Assembly (NCBI GenBank): GCA_017354895.1
Contig: CP071495.1
Coordinates: 45,001-109,000 of the forward strand
Source of the DNA: Podospora comata
Taxonomy: Eukaryota; Ascomycota; Sordariomycetes; Sordariales; Podosporaceae
DNA: 64,000 nucleotides
Direction: 5' to 3'
The notes below the pieces were generated by a model that worked only from the letters and a program-made list of their open reading frames with translations, was not told the origin of the DNA and made no database searches. Shown piece by piece: positions 20,955 to 31,129 of this stretch (its first letter is position 1; each line of letters begins with the position of its first letter). The position numbers were made by a program, and so were the translations under genes.

Positions 20955-22108
20955 ATGACACTGATCAAAGCCTTGCAACAGCCTCAGACGTCGAAAAAGG
21001 AAAAGGTTCTCCTTACCGGTAAGCGTGCTCACTTCTCTTGTTAAGTTTCATGTGAGAGTTGACCATCCAACCAGGCGGCACTGGCTTCGTGGCCTCCCAC
21101 GTCCTCGACTCCCTGGCAACCAACGGCCACCCTGTTGTCGTCACCGTCCGCTCAGAAGAAAAAGGCAACCGCCTCCTCCAATCCCTCTCTCACTTCGGCG
21201 CCTCCAAACAAGTCCAGTACGCCATCGTCCCCGACATCTCCACCAAAAACGCCTTTGATTCCATCCTCCGCGACCACCGCTTCACCTACGTAATCCACAC
21301 CGCATCCCCCTATCAACTCTCCTTCGCCGACCCCATCAACGACTGCCTCAACCCCGCCATCAAGGGCACCACCTACCTCCTCGACTCCATCCACCGCCTC
21401 TGCCCCTCGGTCACCCGCGTGGTCATCACCTCCTCCAGCGCCGCTATCATCAACCCGCCCAACCACCGCGATGTCTACGATGAGTCCTCCTGGTCAGATG
21501 TGAGCTGGGAGCAGGCCATGCAGCCAGAGCACACCTACCGTGCCAGCAAGAAATTCGCCGAGCAGGCTGCCTGGTCTTTTCTCGAGGAGCACAACCCGCG
21601 GTTCACCATTGCGACGATCAACAACACCTATACTTTTGGTCCGCTCTCGCGATCGCTGGCGAATTCGGCAAAGTTTAGCTCGGCAGAGGTGAACACCTCC
21701 AACCGCCGGATTTGGGATCTGATTCATGGCAAGTGGCGAAACCCAGATGGATCGGCGTTCATCCCATCCACGGCGCCAGTGTTTACATTTGTGGATGTGA
21801 GGGACGTGGCGGATGCGCACCTGGCGGCTTTGACGGCGCCGGGACAGAGATATTACACTGTAGGAGGGTTCTTTTCCAACTATCAGATTGCAAGGATCGT
21901 GGACGAAGAATTCAAGGGAGTGCTGGGGGGTGATGTGCTCCCAGATCTGAAAGGGCAAGCAGATGATTTTGAGGAAGACAAGCACTGGAAGTTTGATGTG
22001 AGTAGGAGTGAGAAGGAGTTGGGGATACGGTATAGGGGGTTGAGGGAGAGTGTGAGGGATGCCGTGGTGAGTATGCTGGAGTTTGAAAAGGGGACGGCTT
22101 TCAACTAG
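20955..22108 (+). CDS. NAD(P)-dependent epimerase/dihydroflavonol 4-reductase-like reductase
   Basis: Join 20955-21018, 21075-22108; 365 aa. The 56-nt intron (GTAAGC) sits inside the Rossmann loop. Splicing yields KVLLTGGTGFVASHVL, the GGxGxxA nucleotide-binding motif of extended SDRs, at about residues 17-32. A Ser-rich strand VVITSSSAAI and the catalytic pair in YRASK (Tyr near 176) follow. This is the arrangement of dihydroflavonol reductase, Gre2-type methylglyoxal reductase and ketoreductases. The likely role is reducing a carbonyl or lactone. The substrate is unknown; pairing with the divergent FAD monooxygenase hints at one pathway. Confidence 0.9.
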
Positions 22109-23744
22109 GAGTATCTGAGGTGGATCATTTTGTTCATAGAGTTGAACCAGCCTGCTAGTGATAACCAAAGCTGTTTGCTTGTCGATTGTCTTGTTATTCT
22201 CTTTCCTTGAGCTTCAACTTCAAGACATCATCATGTACCTAAAATCAAATGATCTGCCGTTGATTCCAGTGACAGACAAAAAAGGTGCAATATCAATCCT
22301 TTCTCAGCAAGGATCCGCTCCAGGATCGGGCGCGGAGTCTAGACACCTTAGGTAGGTACCCTTTGGTTGACAGTTGATCGCGACCAAAGTTGACCACTTG
22401 TCATGTCCCTAAAGCCAGAGGCGGTGCGACCCCCTTTCCTTTTCCTTCGGAAGCTCGAGCATCGGGCATTGGCCCATCGGTAAGCCACTCAGAGCTTGTC
22501 TCGGTCGTGTCATCTTCACCACGGCAAAGGGTGGTCGCACAGACAAACAACTGGATGATCTCCGTCAGTTGACTGTTGAGTAATACTGCAACTGCACACA
22601 AACCACCCTAGTGATGATGTTGGTTCTGACGAGCGGCGAGTCCGAAGAGGATCATGATCGACTTGAATGTCTGGAACATGTATGTAGAGAGCGATATCAA
22701 AACAGGTTGCCTTGCCGCAAAGTTGGCCATACGGAGCGGCCCAGTTCGCTTTCAGATGACCGTATTCCATGTTTCCCAAGTGGAAGTGGGGGACGGGATG
22801 GTGGTGTGCGGTCGAGTGCAGTGCACATGCTGCGCCGTAGGCTGGCATCTGCGTGCAAGTGGTAATTAAGATGCGGAGACAAGATGCCAGCTCGGTTGGG
22901 CCATTGACGGTACCGCGCCTACCTAGACAAGGTACCTTGGGCGAACCAAGTTGACATCTGGGCGATGGTGAGTGTGGGATATTGTAGCTATCGGATGGTA
23001 TTATATGTGGGCCTGAGATGAGGATGGACGACAAAGAAGCCCTCTGCTGAGAAACGGCCTGCCGATATTGGCATTCGAGGCGCCTCGCCTACGGATAAAG
23101 CGAGGGGATGCAACAACGATGTGATGGGGGTAAAACCTGAAACAAGTCTAGCTGGGTGGATGGATATCTCCGACACCCCCGCTGTGCGTTGGAAGGTGGG
23201 GGTGGGGACGAGACAGGTCAAAACCAAACGAAAGAAAACAGAGCCAGGGATTCCGCCAGTTTTGTAAAAACTGTGGCCCTGACCGGACCCAGAGCCGTTG
23301 GAAGCTTGTCTTTTGATAACCCCACCTCGGTTTTATGCCTGCTAGGATAGATGAAGAAGTTGATGCGTACGCATGTCCTTTTCCATCATCAACTAGTTTC
23401 CTGTGCCAAAGTTCCTCCTCTGCCTTGTTCTTGGTTCTTGTCGATAGCCTCAGGGCCAAGCACCTGCGCACCCCCGAGTACGGCGGCACGGACCCTTCGA
23501 TGGCACGCAACTTTTCGACGGCGTGCGCCGCGTGTCAGAGCACCGAGAGGGGGATATATGCTGCATGCGGTTTGGCGAGGTGTCTAGTTGGATCACTTGC
23601 GCCTCTCAGATAGAAAACCGTCGTCTGGCCGGTCCACCCTGTACGCCGGAGCACCATCCATTCATTCATTCATCCATCCATCCATCCATCCATCCATCCT
23701 CCTACTCCTCCTCCTCCTCCACTGCCAGATGTCATCGGGTTGTA
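22109..23744. other. Long intergenic region and RhoGAP 5' leader
   Basis: About 1.6 kb without a supported gene. TAGGTAGGTACC occurs at 22350-22361 and a CATT/CATC microsatellite at 23657-23699. Several short open frames on both strands show no domain. Confidence 0.5.
23657..23699 (+). repeat. CATT/CATC microsatellite
   Basis: Three CATT units run into about seven CATC units, 45 bp upstream of the preferred RhoGAP start and so probably in its 5' UTR. Confidence 0.9.
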
Positions 23745-25930
23745 ATGTTGGAAAGCGGCGGAAATTACGACGTTGCAGCCATGAGTGACATCCTGGATCA
23801 CGGATTGGGCGAACAACTGGCAATGGCCCTGCTCACTTGGGGTGGGGAACAGGACCAGGAGGCGAGACGGCAACCGAGAACGCAACCAGATCATCATAAC
23901 GAGGCCGGTGCTGATGCCCGCTCAGATTCCAGTTTTGACTCTGCCTCTGACTCTGGCTTTCTCACTCCTCTGGCCCGTCATCATGTTTACTTCCACAAAC
24001 TGATGCGCTTCGCCGACGACAGCACCTGGAGCAACACAGCCCTGGGCCCCCACAGGCGTGATATTGATGCCAACCTGGAGGACGGCAACTACCGTGACGA
24101 CAACCTGGATGCTACCGATTCCGATAGCACCTTCACCACCCAACCAGCCAAGAGCACCAATATCTGTGCCCGTTATCGCCAGCACAGGGTAGAGACCATG
24201 GAGAACCCACCGCTGCCCCCACAGAACTGGGACAAGGAATTGCCGCCAACACCCTTCGATACAACCCCTACTTCATCATCATCACATCCCCAGATGTCTT
24301 GCAGGATATCAACCTTCCCGTTCTCGCATCCATGTGACATACCAGAGTTGATACTTGATCCGGATGAGGGCCATCTTCACACCGAACCCAGCCCGCTGCC
24401 ATCCGGGCCCGCCACCCCCAGCGTGGTCAACGACATCTTCCAACCTCTTAGCCAGACTGCTTCCCCTGATCTCGAGTTTGGTCCCTTCACTCCACTCGCC
24501 CTCGAGGCGGATCCTCAGCACTCCATGGAACAGCAGCAGCAGTCCAGAAAGATGTCCATCAAGACCATGGTCTCGGACGTATCAGACGGTCTCGGTATTA
24601 TTGAAGAAGAAGACGACGTCAACACCGACGGCGTGTCTATGCTCACTCCGACAGAGGCCTCTTTTGGTGGAGCCGCTGGCGGAGAATCCAGCATAGATCG
24701 GTTTGGGAGGGCAGATTCAAGGGCCTACCAACCCCAAGCATGGAGCATCAGTTCATCGGCCGGTAGCATCGGGTCGAGCGAGTGGCGCCCCAGCATCAAG
24801 AGCTCACGAAAGTCGGTAACCCTCCTCTCGCGCATGCGCGGACGACACTCGGTAGTGCAGGAGGAGCCTTTGGAAAAACGGTCGCTGACTCCGTACGAGC
24901 TCAGTGCTCCAGCACCAAGACAGGACAACGACAACTGCGTCGACATGCCGCCCCCGCCGACTGGATCATCGCTGCCTACCATTCACAGTCGCACCGAGAT
25001 CACCTCGACGACCAACCCTCGGTTCTTTGGCAGAATTCCGTGGTTGACAAGTGATTCGCAGCCCGAGAAGCAGGGGACCGTGTTTGGTGTTGATTTGAAT
25101 TCGAGCATCAAAATGGCGCCCATGAAGATTCGGGTGTCACATCGGGGAAGGGGGTCATCGTACCGGACATATCCGCTAGGCGTTTACAAGTGCTGCGAGT
25201 TCATTCGCAAAGAGGGTACCTTATGTTTCCCACCTTTTGCGTTGCGAGGACTGAATGACACTGACATTGATGCTTTGCAGGCAACAAAGCCGGCAAAGCT
25301 TTTTGCTCTCCCGGCAACGCCTTCAACGTGGCACAGCTCAAAGAAATCTTCAACACAGGACCGACTTACGGCGAGAATTTCCAGTTTGAAGGTACCAACT
25401 ACACGGTCCATGATGCCGCGCGTTTGATTCTGTTATACCTTGAGGAACTGCCCAAACCTCTCATCACGTCATCAGTTGTAAGGTGTTGGGTGTTGCTGGC
25501 CCGCCAAGAGGGAGCCATCGAGCCGCCTTGTCCACGGGTCGAAACCGGACTCGACTTTTGGACCGAAGCCCTCAGCCGTCTGCCAACCGCGTCCCGCAAT
25601 CTCGTCAAGCACCTACTCGCCATATTTGCCGAGGTCTTGCTGCAAACGACGGGAAACGTCACAGAGGCAGATTCACGGCATTTTGCCTCGGCAGTCTCGC
25701 GGGCACTGTTCCATCAGGACACCGACGCCAGTGTCGTGGCTGGTGGTGCTCCCACAGCCAGCAAGAAGAAGACCAATAAAAGGAGCGTCCACCCGACGCT
25801 GGCTCTTGCTTTCTTGATCAAGAAGCGAGGAGAATATTCGGCGACATTGGGCAAGGCTACAAATATGGGTACCAAGAGAGACACCCAGTTTTTGCCCACC
25901 ACGAAGGAAATCATGCAATGGAAGGGATAG
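23745..25930 (+). CDS. RhoGAP-domain protein with altered arginine finger
   Basis: Join 23745-25215, 25281-25930; 706 aa from the first ATG after the microsatellite, with a second good start at 23781. The 65-nt intron (GTACCT, ACTGAC, TTGCAG) falls inside the domain. The N-terminal 450 residues are disordered, rich in Ser, Asp and Pro. The RhoGAP-like domain (about 465-620) shows YPLGVYKCCEFIRKEG, AQLKEIFNTGPTYG, YTVHDAARLILLYLEELP and an FWTEALSRLP segment typical of fungal Rho GAPs. Where the family has GIFRxSG, this protein has KAFCSPG, so the catalytic arginine is replaced by Cys. It may bind Rho GTPases without stimulating hydrolysis. The C-terminal helix ends in a basic tail. Confidence 0.82.
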
Positions 25931-27117
25931 AGGGAGATATAATGGCGTGTTCAAAAGCTACGGGGACACCGGTTCAAAGGTGGGCATCATGGCCTAGGTA
26001 GGTAGGATGTGGACGGACAGGAGATGTGAACGGATAAACTGGCACGCGCGTTGGTTGAGATACCCCTTTTGCTTTCTTGCTCTTCTTGCCATTTTTATTG
26101 CATTTTAGTCTTTCAAGCGTTGGAGGGGGTTGCCTACACATCACATCTATCATCATCTTCACACAATCATCATTTTGCGGCGTTTTCTTTGTTATTTCCG
26201 GGAATGGATGAGCCCAATGTACACCTGGATTCTACATGTCGAAGCGGATAGTCATTTATTAATGTTGGTACCTATAGTCTGGGTTGAAAAAGGGTCAAGT
26301 GATCGGATGGAAGAAGGTTGACTGGGGAATTGTCACCATATCAAAATATCATCTAATGCTACTGTCCATTATTTTCTGATTTTTCTGATCAAGCTTGTGA
26401 CAAGAATATGCTGTTAGTTTGCCATTTATATGGACGTGAAAGCGAGATTTCATAGAAGGTCGCCGGCAAATCTGATCTACCATGCCTCTCATCAACGTCA
26501 TTTAGTTCTGTTGTCGATCAACTTGGGGTACATGGCCCAGCTCTATATGACCTGCATTGCATGGTTATGCTTGAAATACACATGGAGCTATCCCAGAAAG
26601 GGACAACTTTTGGTGGTGGCATAAGAATTCAAGAAGCTAGCAAAAATGGACACGACTGAGGTTAAAAGAGTACAGCGGGAGCAAACGGGGAAACACTCGG
26701 TTTCCTCAGTGTTGTTTCTCTAGAGGATCAATTGCTCTTGACCGTCCGTCTGGGCGTGCTATTCAAAACGGGGGCTGCCAACACTCCATTTTGATCCATT
26801 CAATTACAACTGTGCTTGGGTGAAAGACAGTGCCATTTACCTCAGGAAGGAACAGGGCTACCAAGCATTGGGATCTTCAAGCCAATATCTATTGATAGTT
26901 GGTAAGCAATCCTGGTGAACAGCATAAGACATGCCTCCTCTCGGTGTGGTCCACGGCCTCCAACATTGAACCACACCATTAGGTTTACGCTCTTACACTG
27001 TCACGGCTTTATATTCCGCAGGTCATACACCATAAATGCAAAGACAAACAACTAATTCTACCATGAGAGATAGAAACCCCGAAAAAAATAATGTGATAGC
27101 TCACCAGTCAACACCCC
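25931..27117. other. Intergenic region
   Basis: 3' flank of the RhoGAP gene with TAGGTAGGTAGG at 25995-26006. The rest is GC-moderate sequence in which no gene or structured RNA was recognised. Confidence 0.5.
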
Positions 27118-27376
27118 CTAGAAAGGTGACTTACCCGCAGTAAAGCTATTCTTTTCTATTTTTACATTGGTGATTCGACCGCGTCGTTGATACTACATAA
27201 ACAGCTAGTTAGTATCGAGCAACGGAATCGCAGGGTCTGGAGCAAATTGTTCAAGTACCTGTAGGTCCCAAGTTTTGCCTGTTGATCTGAAGTTAGCTAC
27301 GCAGTTCTGTTGAAACGGGAACGTCTCGAAACGGAGAAAACAGAGGGATCGGAGGTGCTTACTGAGGTTGAGCCAT
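27118..27376 (-). CDS. Possible tiny spliced gene with a 28-nt microexon
   Basis: On the minus strand: ATG at 27376 in CAAAATGG context, donor GTAAGC at 27362, branch GCTAAC, acceptor CTTCAG at 27287, microexon 27286-27259, donor GTACTT at 27258, perfect TACTAAC branch, acceptor GTAG at 27193, exon 27192-27118. This reads MAQPQSTGKTWDLQYQ and on through RRGRITNVKIEKNSFTAG to a 38-aa product. A further donor GTAAGT at 27134 may extend it, and acceptor CAACAG at 27279 would change the frame. The splice signals are good; the peptide is unrecognised. It could also be a spliced noncoding RNA. Confidence 0.35.
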
Positions 27377-28210
27377 TTTGAGTTGTTGACATATGCTCCA
27401 GAAAAGGTGATTATATGGGCAGGTGGGCTTGGGAAAGGGAGACCTGCTTGGTGATGTTGTCATTAGCGGCGAGGTGTGGGAGGTATTTGGATAGCAGCTT
27501 CACTGTTATGCTGGGCAGAAACTCGACTGATGAGAGCATATCCAGCAGGTAGCCGTAGCATAAATTGATAACAGTAAAGGATTTTCTTTTGGTACGGATA
27601 GATATGTCTGATAGCTAGTGTGCTGCTGTGTTACCTCCGAATCCTCCGAGTGACTCTACATTTCAACTCTCGTACGGGCAGTGGGTGAACATCACTACGT
27701 ATCGGTGGTATAAGTTTCAAACTTACTTGGTGCTTTTGTAACAAAACATAGCCTAAACTAGACGGTAGAGGTGATTATAACGTATGAACAAAGGCAAACA
27801 AAAGTCTATACAGGCTGTTCATGCTGGCGTTATAAATTTGTTACACATGTAGCTAGCCGGTACTTGTTGTTGACACAGGAGGAGTCATAAAGGGGCTGGC
27901 AATGCCATCAGAGCCATCCAAGATGGGGCTCTAGCCAACCTGCATTGCACAGGCTTCTTCCAGGCACCCATGTTCAACAAGTGCTAGGACTCAACATCTT
28001 CCAGGCCTAATAAATGGATGCATATGTTCTAGAAACATCTATCGGTCATCATGGCTCATGCCCGTCTCTGATTCGATGGGGCCGGACATGTTCGGACTCG
28101 TAGGACTATCGATTGTCATGGTAGTGTAACCCCGGCAAAGCGCCGGGTCCGAACTTGCAGGTATGACACTTATCACCATCTGAATGGAGGCTCAACGGTT
28201 CCACGTTGAG
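27377..28210. other. Intergenic region
   Basis: No confident gene. Another minus-strand donor-like GTAAGT at 27727 and a TATA-like TTATAAATT at 27830-27838 could belong to a longer 5' leader of the tiny spliced transcript. Confidence 0.4.
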
Positions 28211-28219
28211 TATATATAT
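28211..28219 (+). promoter_or_regulatory. TATA box of the GFA-like gene
   Basis: TATATATAT, 61-69 bp upstream of the ATG at 28280. Confidence 0.5.
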
Positions 28220-28279
28220 CTATATGGCAAGCTCAGCTCAAACCCGTCTAACACAACTTACAACATCCCTCGTTTAAAC

Positions 28280-28771
28280 ATGTCCAACGCTGCCCAAACT
28301 GAAGGAACCCTTTACAGGGGCTCATGTCACTGCGGCTTTGCCAAGTACACCGTCCGGCTAGACTTCACCAAACCACCTCCGTCTCTCCATGGAGCAAACG
28401 CCACCAGATGCAACTGTCGCGTCTGCCTCAAAATGGGCACCATGCTCACAGACCCCGGGGACGACGGGTCGTCGACATTTACCCTCCTGACACCAGAAGA
28501 GAAAGATCTCGGCATGTACGCATTCGACACAGAGCGGGTGAGGTGGTTCTTCTGCCCCAAGTGCAGCATCACTCTCTACAACAGGGTGCATGGGGTGTTT
28601 GAGGGGGTCGAGGTGCGCACGTTTAGGGTAAATGTGCTGACGTTGGATGAGAGGGCGGATGGGTCGCCGATGGAAGATCTGAAGAATCTCAAGATCAAGT
28701 ACTGGGATTTCAAGGGAGTAGAGTTGCCCAAAGCGCCTCTTGATGAACCTGTCAATGGAGGAGTGTGGTAA
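28280..28771 (+). CDS. GFA/CENP-V-family zinc protein
   Basis: Single exon, 163 aa. The ATG at 28280 (ACATGTCC) is preferred to an in-frame one at 28184 because a TATA box lies between them. It has the full Cys pattern of the glutathione-dependent formaldehyde-activating enzyme fold: SCHCG, then RCNCRVC, then FFCPKC. These bind a structural and a catalytic zinc. Fungal members are abundant and mostly uncharacterised; a direct role in formaldehyde detoxification is not established. Length fits the family (about 130-170 aa). Confidence 0.88.
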   Translation: MSNAAQTEGTLYRGSCHCGFAKYTVRLDFTKPPPSLHGANATRCNCRVCLKMGTMLTDPGDDGSSTFTLLTPEEKDLGMYAFDTERVRWFFCPKCSITLYNRVHGVFEGVEVRTFRVNVLTLDERADGSPMEDLKNLKIKYWDFKGVELPKAPLDEPVNGGVW

Positions 28772-28963
28772 GGGTTGGGGCACTGTGTACCCGCAGCTTA
28801 CCCAGTTAGAAATGATTGGCCAATGATGCCAAGCTGACTCCATACTTCCCGCTCGATGCGCGCGGGGCAAGCAAGATGCGCCCTGTGATGTTGACCTAAT
28901 TATTTTTGGGGAGCTGGTGTCCTGACTCCTCTGCCGAATCCCCAGCCCAGCAAGTAATCGACC

Positions 28964-30463
28964 ATGGCCAAGAGCGCGAACAAGGCAAAGAAGAGAAAGC
29001 AGAATGCCCAGGCCGACGGGCCGAACAAGGCCGCAAAGACAGCGGCAGTAGCGGCGGCGACAGCCCGGACAACACCCCCCGACAGCGACGGCGACGGCCC
29101 ATCTCTCGGCTCGGCGCTCGAGCCCAGGACCTTGCAGACGGTCATCTCGCACGAGGAACTCGACATGGCCATCGACACCCTCAAGACGATTGCCCAGTAC
29201 CCGAACCTGATCAAGTCCAAGCAATGCAAGGACCTGCGTGTCGCCGTCTACGATTTCCGCCAGGCCTCGGCCATCGATGCTGGAGCGCACGCCAGCCTGA
29301 CGGCCCGCATCACAGCAGCCCTCGCCGATGAGCGATACACAGATGTGAGGATCCTGCTTGCCGAGATGAGAATCCGGGAGCAAGAGCCAAAGCTTGGTGC
29401 CCTATGTCGATGGGTGCGAGATCTGGACGTCATCAGCGGCCTGTCTACGATACCCGGTGGTGGCGATGGCACGGCTATCCGGCGCAGCGAACGGGACGAG
29501 CAACGCCTGCGGGTCATCGACGCCATCCTCCGTGTCACCGGTCCCGTCGATACCAATCCAAACGCCGTGCCAATCTCATGCAATCCGGGCATTGCTCTCC
29601 AAGAGATCTGGGACCTCCGCCCCTCCACACCCTCGGAACAGGTATACGCCTCGGTGCTGGATAAAACAATCTTCGAGTCGGCGCCGCCTACATTGGCCAC
29701 CGGTCTCCGGGTCATTGAGACAACACCAGGTCCCCTTCGCAAGCCTCCTAATCACCATGATGCCTTGCTCTACACCACAGCTCCGAACACCATACCTCTT
29801 GCCACCGAACGGGCCCCTGCCACATACCAACCTCACCCAGTTGTCCCTGGTCTTGGTGTAATTCGAAACGTCCTTTCTCCCGAAGAATGCAAGGCCATAA
29901 TCGCGGCTGGTGAGACGGTCAACTTTCTCCCCGATGCCCCGATGCGAGAAGACGGTGATGTGAGCATTCTGGCGCACAACTTCTACTGGGTTGCAGACAA
30001 ACTTTTCCACGACACTCTCTGGTCACGCGTGGCGCCCCATGTTCCGGCCTCGGTGAACGGACGCCTAGCACGTGGGCTCAACCGTCGTTTCCGAGTGTAT
30101 CGCTACGTCCCAGGCGCCGAGTATCGCGCGCACATTGATGGCGCTTGGCCTCCTTCCGATGTCCTCCCCGACGACACCTACGTCTATGATGCCTCGCCCC
30201 CCGAAAAGAAGCAAAGCTCGCTGTTTACCTTCTTGATATACCTGAACGACGAGTTCGAGGGCGGAGAAACTACCTACTTTGTGCCGGCAGCGCGAGAGGG
30301 CGTGCTCAATGCCTACCCCATCCGGCCCGTGATGGGCAATGTTGCCTTGTTTCCTCACGGAGATCCCAGAGGAGCGTTGCTACATGAGGGAACTGGAGTG
30401 AGGAAGGGGGCCAAGTACGTGATTCGGACAGAGGTGGAATACGATTTTGAGCCCAGCGAGTAA
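28964..30463 (+). CDS. 2-oxoglutarate/Fe(II) oxygenase, prolyl 4-hydroxylase-like
   Basis: Single exon, 499 aa. The N-terminal 45 residues are basic and Ala-rich (AKKRKQNA), resembling a nuclear localisation signal. A helical middle domain is followed by the C-terminal double-stranded beta-helix (about 300-495). There FRVYRYVPGAEYRAHIDG supplies the HxD iron ligands (His390, Asp392), FLIYLND and FEGGETTYF follow, and LLHEGTGVRKGAKYVIRTEV gives the distal His474 and the 2-oxoglutarate-binding basic residue. This is the P4Hc layout. The substrate may be a protein or small molecule; no signal peptide argues against collagen-type secretory hydroxylation. Confidence 0.88.
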   Translation: MAKSANKAKKRKQNAQADGPNKAAKTAAVAAATARTTPPDSDGDGPSLGSALEPRTLQTVISHEELDMAIDTLKTIAQYPNLIKSKQCKDLRVAVYDFRQASAIDAGAHASLTARITAALADERYTDVRILLAEMRIREQEPKLGALCRWVRDLDVISGLSTIPGGGDGTAIRRSERDEQRLRVIDAILRVTGPVDTNPNAVPISCNPGIALQEIWDLRPSTPSEQVYASVLDKTIFESAPPTLATGLRVIETTPGPLRKPPNHHDALLYTTAPNTIPLATERAPATYQPHPVVPGLGVIRNVLSPEECKAIIAAGETVNFLPDAPMREDGDVSILAHNFYWVADKLFHDTLWSRVAPHVPASVNGRLARGLNRRFRVYRYVPGAEYRAHIDGAWPPSDVLPDDTYVYDASPPEKKQSSLFTFLIYLNDEFEGGETTYFVPAAREGVLNAYPIRPVMGNVALFPHGDPRGALLHEGTGVRKGAKYVIRTEVEYDFEPSE

Positions 30464-31129
30464 AGCAGGACGTGAGTATCGGAGGGCCAGCATGCGCTCC
30501 GGACTCGAACACGAACGACAAAAACGACTGGCCTGGAGCACACTTCGCTTCAGCGTCCGCATCTTCAAACTTGGTGCGCATTGCCCACGTTGGTTTTAAC
30601 CGCCTTGCACGCCTTGCCCATCTGCCACGATACGCAGCTTGACTGGACTGGTGCAGGAGGCTGCTCGCTGATTGGGCCAAGAGAGCGGCGTTATGGATTG
30701 TCGTGGCGGCCGTCCTGACGGTTGTACCTGCCAAGCCTAACATGAGTTGGGCACCAGAATGGAGACATGGAACGCGCAAGCTGGCGGAGTCGGCTTGTTC
30801 AATGCCGAATAGCGTTTTCACTCGGTCTTGCTGGCAAGGGTTCGAGCCTGTATGGTAGCTGGCGGTCGATGAGAATGCTTGTCAAGCGTATAGATGTGCA
30901 GCTTGAAAGCCTTGATAGCCCAAGGGAGACCCAAACAAACAACCATGGCTGTTGGCTGCCCAAGTAGCATGCTTCAGTTTGATTCCATCAACTACTTATA
31001 TCGTTTGCATCCGAGTACATACATTGCACCGTTTTGGAGTTTTGGGGGGCATCTCCACCTCAAACATACATGCTTGTTGTGACGTCTCGAGGTGTTAGCA
31101 CCCTCGCCGCGGTCTCCAACACCGCCATC
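30464..31129. other. Intergenic region
   Basis: No gene. Includes the 5' leader of the BTB-like gene. The minus-strand open frames overlapping the oxygenase 3' end are shadows. Confidence 0.45.
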
